The notes under the pieces are model-generated. The model saw only the letters and a list, made by a program, of their open reading frames with translations. It did no database searches and was not told where the DNA came from. A stretch of 64,000 nucleotides of DNA, taken from NCBI RefSeq assembly GCF_028532725.1, contig NZ_JAQKGU010000004.1, positions 1 to 64,000 on the forward strand, in the 5' to 3' direction. Below are positions 27,363-39,375 of this stretch, one piece after another. This DNA comes from Desulfovibrio sp. Fe33. Lineage in GTDB: Bacteria; Desulfobacterota; Desulfovibrionia; Desulfovibrionales; Desulfovibrionaceae. A program made the translations under genes and the position numbers. Positions within the stretch are counted from its first letter, which is position 1. Every line of letters starts with the position of its first letter.

Positions 27363-28580
27363 GTGAAACGCTTCAGCAACTACTCGGAATTGACCGACTA
27401 CATGGACAGGCTCGGCCTGTTCCACATGGATTTGAGCCTTGCCCGCATGGAGGCCTTCCGGGATGCCCGGGGGCTGTCCGGTGTGGAGACGGTCCATGTG
27501 GTCGGCACCAACGGCAAGGGATCCACCACGACCTTTTTCTGTTCGCTGGCCCGTGCGCACGGGCTCAAGGTGGGAACATTCACCTCTCCTCATTTCGTCT
27601 CCCCTCGGGAGCGCATCCAGGTTAACCGGCGTATGCTCACGGAGGCCGCCTGGGTCGATCTGGCCAACGAAGTCATGGCCGTGCCCGGCGGTGAGGAGTT
27701 AACCTATTTCGAGTTCCAGACCTGCCTGGCCATGGTCGCCTTCGAACGGGCCGGGGTGGATTTGGCCGTCATGGAGGCCGGACTGGGCGGGCGGTACGAC
27801 GCGACGAACGTGTTCCGGCCCGGGCTGACTCTGTTCACGCCCATCGGCATGGATCACGAGCAAATTCTCGGCCCCACTCTCGGCGACATCGCCCGGGACA
27901 AGGCCGGGGCGATCCACGAAGGCGGAGTGGCCATGACCGGCCCCCAGGAGCCCGAGGCCATGATCCAATTGCAGGAGCGCGCCGAGCAGGTTCGGGCGCG
28001 GCTGGTCTATGCCGTGGACGCGGCCGGACCTGTGGACCGCGAGCGGCTCGGCCTCAAGGGCATTCATCAGACGGCCAACGCGCGTCTGGCCCTGGCGGGC
28101 TGGCGCTGGTACGCGGCGGGGCGGTCCATCCCCACCGATCGCGTCATAGAGGCCTTCGGCCTGGAAAGCGCCTTTTTGCCGGGCCGCTTTCAGCGTGTGG
28201 AGTTGGACGGCCGGGAGATCATTCTGGACGGCGCGCACAACGCTCATGCCCTCAAGGCCCTGAACGCCGCACTGGACGCCGACGGCATCCGGCCAGGCCG
28301 GGTGATCTTCGCCTGTCTGCGCGACAAAACCCTGACCGACATGCTGCCGCTCATCCGCACCTTGACGGACGGCCCAATCCTGGTTCCGGCCATGGAAGGG
28401 GAGCGGGCTTCCGACAACCATGCCCTCGCCTCGGCCATCGGGGAACGGGCGTCGGCGTCGGAGTCCTTGGAGGCGGCGCTGAAATCGGGACCGGACACGG
28501 ACGGGCCGACACTGGTCTGCGGGTCCTTGTATTTGCTTTCGGAGTTCTATATTCTGTATCCTCGTTTTCTCACCGCCTAA
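27363..28580 (+). CDS. folC: Folylpolyglutamate synthase / dihydrofolate synthase
   Basis: 405 residues. The Mur-ligase ATP site VVGTNGKGSTT is near residue 48. HFVSPRERIQVNRR, MEAGLGGRYDATN, PIGMDHEQILGPTLGDIARDKAGAIH and ILDGAHNAHAL are FolC hallmarks. It adds glutate to dihydropteroate and extends folate polyglutamate tails. The start is a GTG at 27363 with AGGAAGG five bases before it; the reading frame is open much further upstream, but that part overlaps the divergent chemoreceptor. It is followed 13 bp later by selA. Confidence 0.93.
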   Translation: MKRFSNYSELTDYMDRLGLFHMDLSLARMEAFRDARGLSGVETVHVVGTNGKGSTTTFFCSLARAHGLKVGTFTSPHFVSPRERIQVNRRMLTEAAWVDLANEVMAVPGGEELTYFEFQTCLAMVAFERAGVDLAVMEAGLGGRYDATNVFRPGLTLFTPIGMDHEQILGPTLGDIARDKAGAIHEGGVAMTGPQEPEAMIQLQERAEQVRARLVYAVDAAGPVDRERLGLKGIHQTANARLALAGWRWYAAGRSIPTDRVIEAFGLESAFLPGRFQRVELDGREIILDGAHNAHALKALNAALDADGIRPGRVIFACLRDKTLTDMLPLIRTLTDGPILVPAMEGERASDNHALASAIGERASASESLEAALKSGPDTDGPTLVCGSLYLLSEFYILYPRFLTA

Positions 28581-28593
28581 CATTGGACTACTC

Positions 28594-30000
28594 ATGAGCA
28601 ATCTTTTCAGGCATCTGCCCTCCGTGGACGAAGTTCTTTCCGTCCTGGCCGGGGCGGAGGGAATCGACGGGCTTCCCAGGCCGCTGGTCAAGAACCTGGT
28701 CAACGAGTTTCTGGATATCTGCCGCGAGGAAATCCGCGCGGGGGCGTTTTCCAGGGCCGAGGAGTTGTCGGCGGGGGCTCTCGCTTCCCGGATGACCGCC
28801 TATGTCCGGTCCAAGGCCCGTCCCCATTTCCGTCGGGTGCTCAACGCCACTGGCGTGGTCATCCACACCAACCTGGGCCGGTCGCTGTTGGCCAAGCCGG
28901 CCATCGAGGCCGTGGCCGAGGCGTGCGGGCATTACTCGAATTGCGAATTCGACCTGTCCACCGGCAAGCGCGGAAGCCGCTATTCCCACGTGGAGCAAAT
29001 TCTCTGCGACATCACGGGAGCCGAGGCCGCCCTGGTGGTCAACAACAACGCGGCCGCCGTGTTCATCATGCTCGAAACCCTGGCCAAGGGGCGCGAGGTC
29101 ATCGTTTCGCGCGGCCAGTTGGTGGAGATCGGCGGCTCCTTCCGAATTCCGGACGTCATGGCCAAGTCCGGGGCCACGCTTCGGGAGGTCGGGGCCACCA
29201 ACCGCACTCATGTTCATGACTATGAGGGAGCCATCGGCGACGAAACCGCCGCGCTCATGCGCGTGCATACCTCGAATTTCCGTGTGGTCGGCTTCACCAA
29301 GGAAGTTTCCCTGGCCGAACTGCGCGTGCTGGGCGACCGCTACAACCTGCCGGTTATCGAGGACCTGGGGTCCGGCACCCTTTATTCCCTGGAAGGGGAA
29401 GGGCTGCTCGGCGAACCCACGGTCCAGCAGGTGGTGGCTCAGGGCGCGGACGTGGTCTCCTTCTCCGGCGACAAGGTTCTGGGCGGTCCGCAGGCGGGCG
29501 TCATCGTCGGCCGCCGGGAGTACATCGACCGCATCAAGAAGAATCCGATCAACCGGGCCATGCGCATCGACAAGATGACGCTGGCCGCCCTGGAGGCGAC
29601 CCTTCGCCTGTACCTCGACATGGGCGAGGCCCGGCGCAGGATTCCCACGCTGAGCATGATTACCGCTTCGCCCGAGGCGCTCAAGTCCAAGGCCCGGAGG
29701 CTGGCCGACGCCGTGCGCGAGTCCCTGGGGGACCGGGGCGAGGTGAACATGCGCAAGGGCTTTTCCCGCGTGGGCGGCGGCGCGTTTCCCGAGTATGATC
29801 TGCCCGGCACCATGGTGGCGGTGACGGTTCTGGGAGTGGCCGTGGAGGACCTGCGCGACGCACTGCTCGACACCGACCCGCCTCTGGTGGCACGCATCGA
29901 GGACGATGAATTTTTGCTGGACCCGCGAACCCTGGCGTCCACCGAACTCAAGCTGGCCGCCCACGCCCTCGAACAGGCCGTGGCCGTCCTGACAAAATAG
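28594..30000 (+). CDS. selA: L-seryl-tRNA(Sec) selenium transferase
   Basis: 468 residues, the usual bacterial SelA length. The N-terminal domain (about 1-75) is followed by the PLP fold: RRVLNATGVVIHTNLGRSLL, NCEFDLSTGKRGSRYSHVE, NNNAAAV, EIGGSFRIPDVM, VHTSNFRVVGF and the PLP lysine in SFSGDKVLGGPQAG (Lys294). It converts Ser-tRNA(Sec) to Sec-tRNA(Sec) with selenophosphate. It lies in the unit folC-selA-M18 peptidase, just before selB, so selenocysteine use by the organism is very likely. Confidence 0.96.
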   Translation: MSNLFRHLPSVDEVLSVLAGAEGIDGLPRPLVKNLVNEFLDICREEIRAGAFSRAEELSAGALASRMTAYVRSKARPHFRRVLNATGVVIHTNLGRSLLAKPAIEAVAEACGHYSNCEFDLSTGKRGSRYSHVEQILCDITGAEAALVVNNNAAAVFIMLETLAKGREVIVSRGQLVEIGGSFRIPDVMAKSGATLREVGATNRTHVHDYEGAIGDETAALMRVHTSNFRVVGFTKEVSLAELRVLGDRYNLPVIEDLGSGTLYSLEGEGLLGEPTVQQVVAQGADVVSFSGDKVLGGPQAGVIVGRREYIDRIKKNPINRAMRIDKMTLAALEATLRLYLDMGEARRRIPTLSMITASPEALKSKARRLADAVRESLGDRGEVNMRKGFSRVGGGAFPEYDLPGTMVAVTVLGVAVEDLRDALLDTDPPLVARIEDDEFLLDPRTLASTELKLAAHALEQAVAVLTK

Positions 30001-30012
30001 AGAGGATTCAGA

Positions 30013-31392
30013 ATGAGCAAGCTGCAACTGGAATACGAACCCAAATCCGCCTGGGAGGCGTTCGCCTCCGACGAGCATCGGAAGGCCATGGACGAGATGG
30101 CCGCCAATTATGTGAAATTCCTGAGTGAATGCAAGACCGAACGGCTGGTCATGGATTATGTGCGTGAAAGGATCGGCGAAGCCGGTTTCAAGGACGACTT
30201 CGGCGGGGCGCGGGTTTTCCGATTCAATCGGAACAAGACCTGCTTCCTGGCCCGGAAGGGCAGGCGGCCCCTGTCCGATGGTTACCGCCTGGTCGGAGCC
30301 CATGCCGACTGCCCGCGCCTGGACCTCAAGCAGCGTCCGCTCTATGAGGACCTGGATATCTGCCTGGCCAAGACCCACTACTACGGGGGCATTCGCAAAT
30401 ACCAATGGCTGACCATCCCCCTGGCCCTGCACGGCACGGTGGTCAAGAAGTCCGGTGAGACCGTCTCCGTGCGCATCGGCGAGGACATGTCCGATCCGGT
30501 CTTCACCATCACCGACCTGCTGCCGCATCTGGCGTACAAGGAAGTGGTCAAGAAGGTGGAGGACGCCTTCGAGGCCGAGAAGCTGAATGTGGTCCTGGGA
30601 CAGTCCCCGGTTCCGGCCGAGGACGGCGAAGAGAAGGCCAAGGAGCCGGTCAAGCGCATGGTGCTGGAGATTCTGCACCAGCGGTACGGCATCGAGGAAG
30701 CCGATTTCCTGAGCGCCGAGATGCAGGCCGTGCCCGCCGGTCCGGCCCGTTTCGTCGGCCTGGACGAATCCCTCATAGGCGGCTACGGCCATGATGACCG
30801 CTCCAGCGTGTTTTGCGCACTTGAGGCCCTGTTGGCCGAGCCCGAGCCGGAGTATTGTCAGATAGTCCTCTTCTGGGACAAGGAGGAGATCGGTTCCGAG
30901 GGGGCCACCGGCGCCAAGTCCTATTTCTTCGAATACTGCATGGAGGAGCTGGTGGACGCCTGGGAGCCGGACGCGCGCCTGTCCGCCGTGCTGATGAAAG
31001 GTTCGGCCCTGTCCGCCGACGTGTCCGCCGCCATGGACCCGGACTATAAGGACGTGTACGAGCCGCTCAACGCCGCGCGGCTGGGCTACGGCCCCTGCTT
31101 CAACAAGTTCACCGGCCACAGGGGCAAGGTCGGAGCCAACGACGCCCATCCCGATTTCATCGGCTGGCTGCGTTCCATATTCGACGACGCGGGCATCCCG
31201 TGGCACATGTCCGAGCTGGGCAAGGTCGACGCGGGCGGCGGCGGCACCGTGGCCAAGTTCCTGGCCGTCTACGGCATGGACGTCATCGACGTGGGCGTTC
31301 CGGTCCTGTCCATGCACTCGCCCTTCGAGCTGGTCTCCAAGGCGGACATCTACGCCTGCGTCCTGGCCTTCAGGGAGTTCCTGAAGCGGTAG
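30013..31392 (+). CDS. M18-family aspartyl-type aminopeptidase
   Basis: 459 residues with the M18 metal ligands in order: GAHADCPRLDLKQ (His, Asp), GYGHDDRSSVF (Asp), WDKEEIGSEG (Glu-Glu), and the C-terminal VLSMHSPFELVSKAD (His). Members are dodecameric cytosolic metallo-aminopeptidases that trim peptides. GAGAGG precedes the ATG, and the gene starts 12 bp after selA. Its position between selA and selB has no obvious functional explanation. A strong terminator follows. Confidence 0.93.
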   Translation: MSKLQLEYEPKSAWEAFASDEHRKAMDEMAANYVKFLSECKTERLVMDYVRERIGEAGFKDDFGGARVFRFNRNKTCFLARKGRRPLSDGYRLVGAHADCPRLDLKQRPLYEDLDICLAKTHYYGGIRKYQWLTIPLALHGTVVKKSGETVSVRIGEDMSDPVFTITDLLPHLAYKEVVKKVEDAFEAEKLNVVLGQSPVPAEDGEEKAKEPVKRMVLEILHQRYGIEEADFLSAEMQAVPAGPARFVGLDESLIGGYGHDDRSSVFCALEALLAEPEPEYCQIVLFWDKEEIGSEGATGAKSYFFEYCMEELVDAWEPDARLSAVLMKGSALSADVSAAMDPDYKDVYEPLNAARLGYGPCFNKFTGHRGKVGANDAHPDFIGWLRSIFDDAGIPWHMSELGKVDAGGGGTVAKFLAVYGMDVIDVGVPVLSMHSPFELVSKADIYACVLAFREFLKR

Positions 31393-31419
31393 CGGCGGGA
31401 CGGCGACGCGCAAATGAAT

Positions 31420-31455
31420 GGGCGGCGGGAAGCATTTCCGCCGCCCTTTGTTTTT
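31420..31455 (+). terminator. Terminator after the M18 peptidase gene
   Basis: GGGCGGCGG and CCGCCGCCC arms with a 9-base loop, followed by TTTGTTTTT; 28 bp after the stop codon. It separates folC-selA-peptidase from selB. Confidence 0.85.
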
Positions 31456-31619
31456 CCGGGCGCGCTGTCATGCCCCGGCGATCGCGGGTCCGGATCGCCG
31501 AGGGCCTATGTTTCGCCTTCCGGGACGAGGCTCGGTCTTGTTACACGGCCCGTTTTTGCCTACCATGTCTTTTCGTCACACTCTGAATCTCAACCAGAAC
31601 GCAACGGGGAAAACGCACT

Positions 31620-33527
<1,908 letters not shown>

Positions 33528-33558
33528 CAGGGTAGGACGCACACCTTAGGGCAGGGCT

Positions 33559-34305
33559 ATGTCGATACGCGTAAGCTACATCGTGTCCGTTTTGCTGCTT
33601 CTGGCCCTTCTTGCCGGATGCGGCGTCACCTCCGCAAAGAATGCGGCGACAGACCGGGGAACGGCTCAGGCCCTTGTGGATGAATCGTCCGGCCTGCTGG
33701 CGCAGTTGCTGGAAGACGACAAGGACGGCCGTCTGCGCCGTCTGCTTGGCGAGGCCAAGGGGGTCGTGATCCTTCCGGCGGTGGGCGACGTGAGCTTCAT
33801 CTTCTCGCTCGGCGGCGGCAACGCGCTGCTGATCGCCCGGCCCGGCGGGGAATGGACCGGCCCGGTCTTCATGTCGAGGACCTCTGTGGGCATGGGGTTT
33901 CAGGCGGGCGTGACCAAACAGTCCGGCCTGCTGGTCATCATGCATGAGGACGACGTCCGCTATATTCTGGAGACGGGCGCGGTGTTGCGCGGCCAGGCCC
34001 GGATCGTCGCGCTGAACGCCGAATACGACGTCAACGAGACTCCCGAGTTCTACGAGTCCGGGGATATCTATTTCGTGGGAGGACGTTCCGGCCTGTATGC
34101 GGGCATGGCCCTGAACACCGGCGGTTTTTCCAATCGCACAGGGCTGAATCAGGCCTATAGCGGCGTGGAGGGCGGTGCTCCCGATACCATCCTTTTCGAG
34201 AAAAAAACGAGGCCCCATGGCGCCGAGCGGCTGCTGGAGCTGCTCGACGGGACGGGTTCCGCTTCCCCTGAAAACGAAAAGGACGGAACCGAAGTTCCGT
34301 CCTGA
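33559..34305 (+). CDS. SYLF (YSC84-like) domain lipoprotein
   Basis: 248 residues. Signal peptide with lipobox LLALLAGC (Cys at about 21). The SYLF domain spans about 55-200: GEAKGVVILPAVGDVSFIFSLGGGNALLI, GPVFMSRTSVGMGFQAGVTKQSGLLVI and GGRSGLYAGMALNTGGFSNR. SYLF domains bind lipids; the bacterial lipoprotein versions have no firm role. It begins 31 bp after selB, probably co-transcribed. No canonical Asp+2 retention signal is visible, so an outer-membrane location is plausible but not shown. Confidence 0.88.
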   Translation: MSIRVSYIVSVLLLLALLAGCGVTSAKNAATDRGTAQALVDESSGLLAQLLEDDKDGRLRRLLGEAKGVVILPAVGDVSFIFSLGGGNALLIARPGGEWTGPVFMSRTSVGMGFQAGVTKQSGLLVIMHEDDVRYILETGAVLRGQARIVALNAEYDVNETPEFYESGDIYFVGGRSGLYAGMALNTGGFSNRTGLNQAYSGVEGGAPDTILFEKKTRPHGAERLLELLDGTGSASPENEKDGTEVPS

Positions 34306-34315
34306 CAAGTTCGTC

Positions 34316-34392
34316 TGGGGTGAGTGATGGGACTTGAACCCACGGCCACCTGGGCCACAACCAGGTGCTCTACCAACTGAGCTACACCCACC
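34316..34392 (-). tRNA. tRNA-His (anticodon GTG)
   Basis: 77 nt with encoded CCA. GGTGGGT/ACTCACC acceptor (including the extra G at -1 typical of tRNA-His), AGCTCAGTTGGTAGAGC D-arm, GTG in the anticodon loop (GGTTGTGGCC) and GGGTTCAAGTCCC T-arm. Convergent with the SYLF gene. Confidence 0.96.
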
Positions 34393-34458
34393 GTGTGAGG
34401 GGCTGGTTTAACCAAGCTTTTTCCCACGGTCAAGCAAAAGAATCAAAAAAGGATACAC

Positions 34459-35715
34459 ATGGATAAACTTATCATTGAGGGCGGCGTTCCGCTTCAGGGC
34501 AGCATTCAGGTCAGCGGCGCGAAAAACGCGGCCCTGCCTATTCTCATGGCCTGTCTCCTGGCCGAAGGAAAGGTCTCCCTGACCAATGTTCCGCGTTTGG
34601 CGGACATCCGCACCTCCTTGAAGCTGCTCAACATTCTCGGGTGCGAAACCACCTTTGAGGAGAACGCCGCCACCAGCCTGTGCACAGGCCTCAAACCCGA
34701 GGCCCCCTATGATCTTGTCAAGACCATGCGCGCCTCGGTCCTCTGCCTCGGACCGCTTCTGGCGCGGCTGGGCGAGGCCAAGGTCGCGCTGCCCGGCGGC
34801 TGCGCCATCGGCGCGCGTCCCGTTGACCTGCATCTGCGCGGCTTCGAGCGGATGGGCGCGGAGTTCGAGATCACCGAAGGCTACATCAAGGGCGTCTGCA
34901 AGTCCGGCCTCAAGGGAGCCCGCATCACCTTGGACTTCCCCACCGTGGGCGGCACCGAAAACATCCTCATGGCCGCGACGTTGGCCGAGGGCGAGACCGA
35001 AATCGAGAACGCGGCCCGCGAACCCGAGGTTGTTGACCTGGCCAATTTCCTCAACGCCTGCGGGGCGAAGATTACCGGGCAGGGAACCAGCGTCCTGCAC
35101 GTCGAGGGCGTATCCTCCCTGAAAGGGTGTGACTACCGCATCATGCCTGACCGCATCGAGGCCGGGACCTACATGGTCGCCGCGGCCATCACCGGCGGCG
35201 AGCTGGAGATTCTGGACTGCCCGTTCCATGACCTGGACGCGGTCAGCTACAAGCTCCGCGAAATGGGCATCTGGCTCCAGGAAGAGGAAAATTACGTTCT
35301 GGTCCGCAGGGCCAACGGGCTGCTTGAGAACGTGGACGTGACCACGCTTCCGCACCCCGGCTACCCCACGGACATGCAGGCTCAGCTCATGGCGCTCATG
35401 TGCTTCGGCAAGGGCACCGGGACCATTGAGGAGAAAATCTTCGAAAACCGTTTCATGCACGTCCTTGAACTGGTTCGCCTGGGCGCGGACATCCGGCTCA
35501 AGGGGCGGACCGCCATGGTCCATGGTGTGGGCAAGCTCAAGGGCGCGCCGGTCATGGCGTCCGACCTTCGCGCCAGCGCCTCCCTGGTTTTGGCCGGGCT
35601 GGCGGCCGAAGGCACGACCACCATTGAGCGCATCTACCACCTCGACCGGGGTTACGAGAACATAGAAGCCAAGCTTTCCGGGGTAGGCGCTCGCATCAAG
35701 CGCGTCAGCGGTTAG
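34459..35715 (+). CDS. murA: UDP-N-acetylglucosamine 1-carboxyvinyltransferase
   Basis: 418 residues, the standard MurA length. [16 protein letters not shown] at the N-terminus (Lys22-Asn23), the flexible loop with the catalytic Cys115 in [16 protein letters not shown], and [18 protein letters not shown] are intact. It transfers enolpyruvate from PEP to UDP-GlcNAc, the first committed step of peptidoglycan synthesis. Having Cys rather than Asp at 115 predicts fosfomycin sensitivity at the target level. A terminator follows. Confidence 0.97.
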   Translation: MDKLIIEGGVPLQGSIQVSGAKNAALPILMACLLAEGKVSLTNVPRLADIRTSLKLLNILGCETTFEENAATSLCTGLKPEAPYDLVKTMRASVLCLGPLLARLGEAKVALPGGCAIGARPVDLHLRGFERMGAEFEITEGYIKGVCKSGLKGARITLDFPTVGGTENILMAATLAEGETEIENAAREPEVVDLANFLNACGAKITGQGTSVLHVEGVSSLKGCDYRIMPDRIEAGTYMVAAAITGGELEILDCPFHDLDAVSYKLREMGIWLQEEENYVLVRRANGLLENVDVTTLPHPGYPTDMQAQLMALMCFGKGTGTIEEKIFENRFMHVLELVRLGADIRLKGRTAMVHGVGKLKGAPVMASDLRASASLVLAGLAAEGTTTIERIYHLDRGYENIEAKLSGVGARIKRVSG

Positions 35716-35738
35716 GCGTCGACGCTTGCAGAAAGAAT

Positions 35739-35770
35739 GGCCGGGCTCTTCGCTGAGTCCGGCCTTTTTT
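35739..35770 (+). terminator. Terminator after murA
   Basis: GGCCGG and CCGGCC arms (35739-35744, 35759-35764), followed by TTTTTT; 24 bp after the stop codon. Confidence 0.85.
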
Positions 35771-35905
35771 CGCGCCTCGGGATTTCCCCCCCCCCAGTGG
35801 AAATGCCGCGTGTTCCGGTAAGTTCGGGAAACGAGAAAACCAGTGGTCGGCATCCCTTGCGTAAAAGCGGCCACCCGTTCTCAACGCGCATGAAAGGTTC
35901 GGGAA

Positions 35906-38467
35906 ATGGCGGACATAAGGGAGTATATCCTCTTTCTCAACGGGTGGGTTCCTGATAACGGAAGGGGGGTGAGGGATGCTTGCTGGACATACGACGCGTC
36001 GATGCCGGGGCTGTTGCCGTGGCAGACCTATCTGCTCGCCTTCACCTTGGGAATCCTGGGAGTTCGTTCTCCCCTAGCTTCAGCCGTAGCCTTGCCGCTG
36101 TTGGCCGTGGCCGATCGCGTCCTGCGGGGACCAGCGTGCCGGTTGCCCGTGTGGGCCTTGCTCCTGTGCGCTGTTTTCGGTTTCGCGTATGCCTCCCAGC
36201 GGACGCCGGAATTGCCCGAAGCCATACCTGAGCGGGTGGCGGCCCGGGAGGTGGTGGTCCTGCGCGGAGTGGTCGACCGGGCCGAGCCCCGGTCGGGGAA
36301 CCGCTTGCGGGTGATCCTGGACCAGGCGGTTCTGGAGGGGGAGGACGGCCAGTCGGAGGATGAGCCGCTGCCCGGCAAGGTGGCCCTGTCCATCCGCAAT
36401 TCCGACTATACGCCGCTGCCTGGACAGCGGGCGCGCGTCGTGTGCAGGGTCGCGCCGGTGCGAAGTTTCGGCAATCCCGGCATGTGGGATTTCGAATGGT
36501 ATTGGCAACGACAGTCCGTTTTTTGGCGGGCCTGGCCTGCGAGGCGGAATAATCCGGTCTGGGGAGAGCGGCCCGGGGCGTCCCTGGCAGGAATGCGGTC
36601 GGCCTTGCGTTCGCTGGTGGCCGGGAGGCTCCCGGACACCAGGGGCGGGGCCATGGTCCTGGCCCTGACCACGGGCGACCGTTCGCGCCTGGATCAGGCC
36701 ACCATGGACGCCACCAGAAGCGCGGGACTGGCTCATACCCTTGCCCTGTCCGGCCTGCATGTGGGGTTTGTGGCCGCTATGGGGTTCGCCCTGGCCTGGT
36801 TGGCCGGCCGGTTGCGCCCGAGGGTGTTGCTGCGCCTGCCGCGTCCCAAACTGGCGGTGCTTCTGGGCGCGCCTCTGGTCCTCGCCTATGCCTGGCTCGG
36901 CCAGCCGTCCGCTTCGCTGATCCGGGCGTCCGTCATGTTCGGCTTCTGGGGAGCGCTCCTGCTCCAGGGGCGGGGCAGGGTGCTCATGGACGGATTGTTT
37001 TTCGCCCTTGCGGCCATAGTCTTCGTCTCGCCCCTGTCCGCGTTCGATCTCGGTTTGCAGATGTCCCTGGCCGCCGTGGCTGGGATCGGCCTGCTTTATC
37101 CGCTTTTTCGGTCCTTCTTTTCCGCCGGGCGGAGCCTGCCCGCGCGCCTTTTTTACTGGGCGGCGGGCGTGATCGCGGTCAGCGTCTGCGCTTCCGTGGC
37201 CATCATGCCGCTGGTTTCCTTCTACTTCGGAACGTTTTGTCCCAACCTGCTGCTGAACCTGATCTGGCTGCCCGTTCTCGGCTTCGCCGTTATGCCCCTG
37301 GGACTGCTCGGAATGCTGCTGGCTGTTCCGGCCTGGACCGCTCCGGCCGGAACGTTCCTGCTGGGCTGGGCCGCCAGGATCGCGGACGGATTGATTTCCC
37401 TGCTCGATGCGGCGCAGGGGGCCGGACTCACGCCGGTCTTCGCGGTTCTTCGTCCCATGTGGCCCGAGTTGCTCGGCTTCACGCTGCTTCTGGTCACGGC
37501 TGCCGTTTGCCTTCGGGGGCGCCGGGTCCCGGCTCTGTTGGCCGGAATCGGCTTTGTCCTTCTCGTTGCGCCGCATGTCATGGTCATGGTCGAGGACAGC
37601 CGCGACCGGACGAGCCTCGCCATGCTCGACGTGGGCCTGGGGCAGTCTCTGGTCGTGTCTCTGCCCGGCGGGCACCGTTGGCTGGTGGACACCGGCGGCG
37701 GATCGCCGACCTTCGATCTGGGCGAGGCCGTGGTCGGACCGAGTTTGACCATTGGCAGGCCGCCCCGGCTGGACGGGATATTCCTGTCGCATCCGGACGT
37801 GGATCATAGCCATGGGCTGCCGTATCTCATTGAGCGTTTCGACGTCGGCGCACTGTACACCAACGGCATGTCGCCGCGCGGATTGACCGGCGAGCGGTTG
37901 CGGCGTGTCCTGCCGGGGAGCGGGGTGGAGCCCGTCGCCCTGTCCGCCGGTGATTCGGTGGCGTTGACGTCCGGCGCGAGATTTTTCGTGCTGCATCCGG
38001 GCGAGGAGTGCGCCGCGACCAAGGCCAATGAACGTTCGCTGGTCCTGCGCCTGGAGCGTGAGGGCCGTTCCCTGGCCTTGCTGCCCGGCGACGTGGGCCG
38101 CAGCGGCATACGGGAATTGCTCCGCGGCGGGACCGACCTCGCGGCCGAGGTTCTTGTCCTGCCTCACCACGGTAGCCGGGGCAGCTTCGCCAAAGGCTTT
38201 TATGCGGCGGTGGGGCCGAGGGCGATTCTTTGCTCCAACGGATACTTGAATCGGTACGGGTTTCCGGCCAGGATGGTGAGGGAGGCGGCTTGCGCGTCGA
38301 CGGAAGGCGGGTTCTGGACCACGGCCAGAAACGGCCGGGTGGTCTGCATGTGGGATGGGCCGGACGGCGCGTTGCAGGTGTCGGCATGGCTTGCGGGCTC
38401 TGCTTGCCAGAGGAGCACTCCTGATATAGGAGTGCGTATAGGTTCTGTATCGAGAACGGATGAGTGA
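35906..38467 (+). CDS. comEC: ComEC/Rec2-family DNA internalisation channel protein
   Basis: 853 residues. A DUF4131-like N-terminal part with membrane segments and an OB-like domain (about 95-190) comes first. A multi-pass competence domain follows (about 250-540, with THTLALSGLHVGF-type motif as LAHTLALSGLHVGFVAAMGFALAW). The C-terminal metallo-beta-lactamase domain (about 570-830) has MLDVGLGQSLVV, LVDTGGG, SHPDVDHSHG and LPHHGSRGS. ComEC moves single-stranded DNA through the inner membrane. The start is uncertain: ATG 35906 lacks a good ribosome site, and ATG 36002 (MPGLLPWQTYL) is a plausible alternative. No other competence gene is in the window. Confidence 0.9.
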   Translation: MADIREYILFLNGWVPDNGRGVRDACWTYDASMPGLLPWQTYLLAFTLGILGVRSPLASAVALPLLAVADRVLRGPACRLPVWALLLCAVFGFAYASQRTPELPEAIPERVAAREVVVLRGVVDRAEPRSGNRLRVILDQAVLEGEDGQSEDEPLPGKVALSIRNSDYTPLPGQRARVVCRVAPVRSFGNPGMWDFEWYWQRQSVFWRAWPARRNNPVWGERPGASLAGMRSALRSLVAGRLPDTRGGAMVLALTTGDRSRLDQATMDATRSAGLAHTLALSGLHVGFVAAMGFALAWLAGRLRPRVLLRLPRPKLAVLLGAPLVLAYAWLGQPSASLIRASVMFGFWGALLLQGRGRVLMDGLFFALAAIVFVSPLSAFDLGLQMSLAAVAGIGLLYPLFRSFFSAGRSLPARLFYWAAGVIAVSVCASVAIMPLVSFYFGTFCPNLLLNLIWLPVLGFAVMPLGLLGMLLAVPAWTAPAGTFLLGWAARIADGLISLLDAAQGAGLTPVFAVLRPMWPELLGFTLLLVTAAVCLRGRRVPALLAGIGFVLLVAPHVMVMVEDSRDRTSLAMLDVGLGQSLVVSLPGGHRWLVDTGGGSPTFDLGEAVVGPSLTIGRPPRLDGIFLSHPDVDHSHGLPYLIERFDVGALYTNGMSPRGLTGERLRRVLPGSGVEPVALSAGDSVALTSGARFFVLHPGEECAATKANERSLVLRLEREGRSLALLPGDVGRSGIRELLRGGTDLAAEVLVLPHHGSRGSFAKGFYAAVGPRAILCSNGYLNRYGFPARMVREAACASTEGGFWTTARNGRVVCMWDGPDGALQVSAWLAGSACQRSTPDIGVRIGSVSRTDE

Positions 38468-38511
38468 GACCGGCCGCAACCGGAGCCGGTCCCGCCAGGA
38501 TGGATGGTTTC

Positions 38512-39375
38512 ATGAACGATGACATAAGACGGAAAATGCTTGAAGCCGTGGAGAGGATGCCCGCCTTTCCCGAAAGCGTGCACCAGGTCGTGGAGCTTGC
38601 CGGGGACATCAACTGTTCCCAAAAGGACCTGGTGGAGGTCATCAAGCTTGACCCCGTCTTCACTCTCAAGATTCTGCGTCTGGTCAATTCTCCTTTTTTC
38701 GGTCTTTCCAGGGAAATATCTTCCATCAGCCATGCCAGCGTCTACCTTGGCCTGAACACGCTCAAAAACGTGGCCCTGGGACTTGCCGCCGTGGGGGCCA
38801 TCCCCAAGGCCGCATCCCAACGGTTGGACATGGGCGCGTTCTGGCTGCATTCCCTGGCCGTTGCCTCCTGCGCGTCCATGCTCGGCCGCAGGCTCGGCAT
38901 TCCCCGCGACGATGCGGCCAATTATTTCGCGGCCGGTCTGCTGCACGACATCGGCAAGGTGGTTTTCGCCCTCTACATGCCGGACGAGTATGCGACCATA
39001 GCCAGCGAATGCGCGGAGCCGGGCACCGTCCTGCACCGCTGCGAATTGAAAACCATCGGCATCACCCATGCCGACATAGGCGGGCTTCTGGCCGGGAAAT
39101 GGCATTTGCCCGTGGAACTTCGGGAGGCCATAGCCACCCACCATTCCCTTGGCGACGGCGGATGTTCCCTGGTCAACGACTGCCTGTTCGCCGCCAACCA
39201 GATAAGCAAGAAACTGTCCTTCGGTTCGGCCGGAAACTATGAGGTGGAGCCGATGCCTTCCGGGGTGGCCGACCGTTTCGGCGTGACCTTGGACGAGCTC
39301 ATTGCGGACCTGCCTTCCCTTGGCGAGGAAGTGGAGAACGCCCGTATATTCATCAAGCTTGGGGAGGCCCGCTGA
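38512..39375 (+). CDS. HDOD-domain regulatory protein
   Basis: 287 residues starting MNDDIRRKMLEAVERMPAFP. The HDOD domain covers about 10-205, with DLVEVIKLDPVFTLKILRLVNSPFFG near the N-terminus and the HD-like motif LLHDIGKVVFAL at about 140-151. HITHADIGGLLAGKWHLP-type HD-GYP-related residues are partly kept (GITHADIGGLLA). HDOD proteins relay signals to motility, chemotaxis or cyclic-di-GMP pathways, usually without catalytic activity. I chose ATG 38512 (AGGATGG upstream); ATG 38500 and GTG 38464 are alternatives. The stop codon overlaps the next ATG (TGATG). Confidence 0.85.
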   Translation: MNDDIRRKMLEAVERMPAFPESVHQVVELAGDINCSQKDLVEVIKLDPVFTLKILRLVNSPFFGLSREISSISHASVYLGLNTLKNVALGLAAVGAIPKAASQRLDMGAFWLHSLAVASCASMLGRRLGIPRDDAANYFAAGLLHDIGKVVFALYMPDEYATIASECAEPGTVLHRCELKTIGITHADIGGLLAGKWHLPVELREAIATHHSLGDGGCSLVNDCLFAANQISKKLSFGSAGNYEVEPMPSGVADRFGVTLDELIADLPSLGEEVENARIFIKLGEAR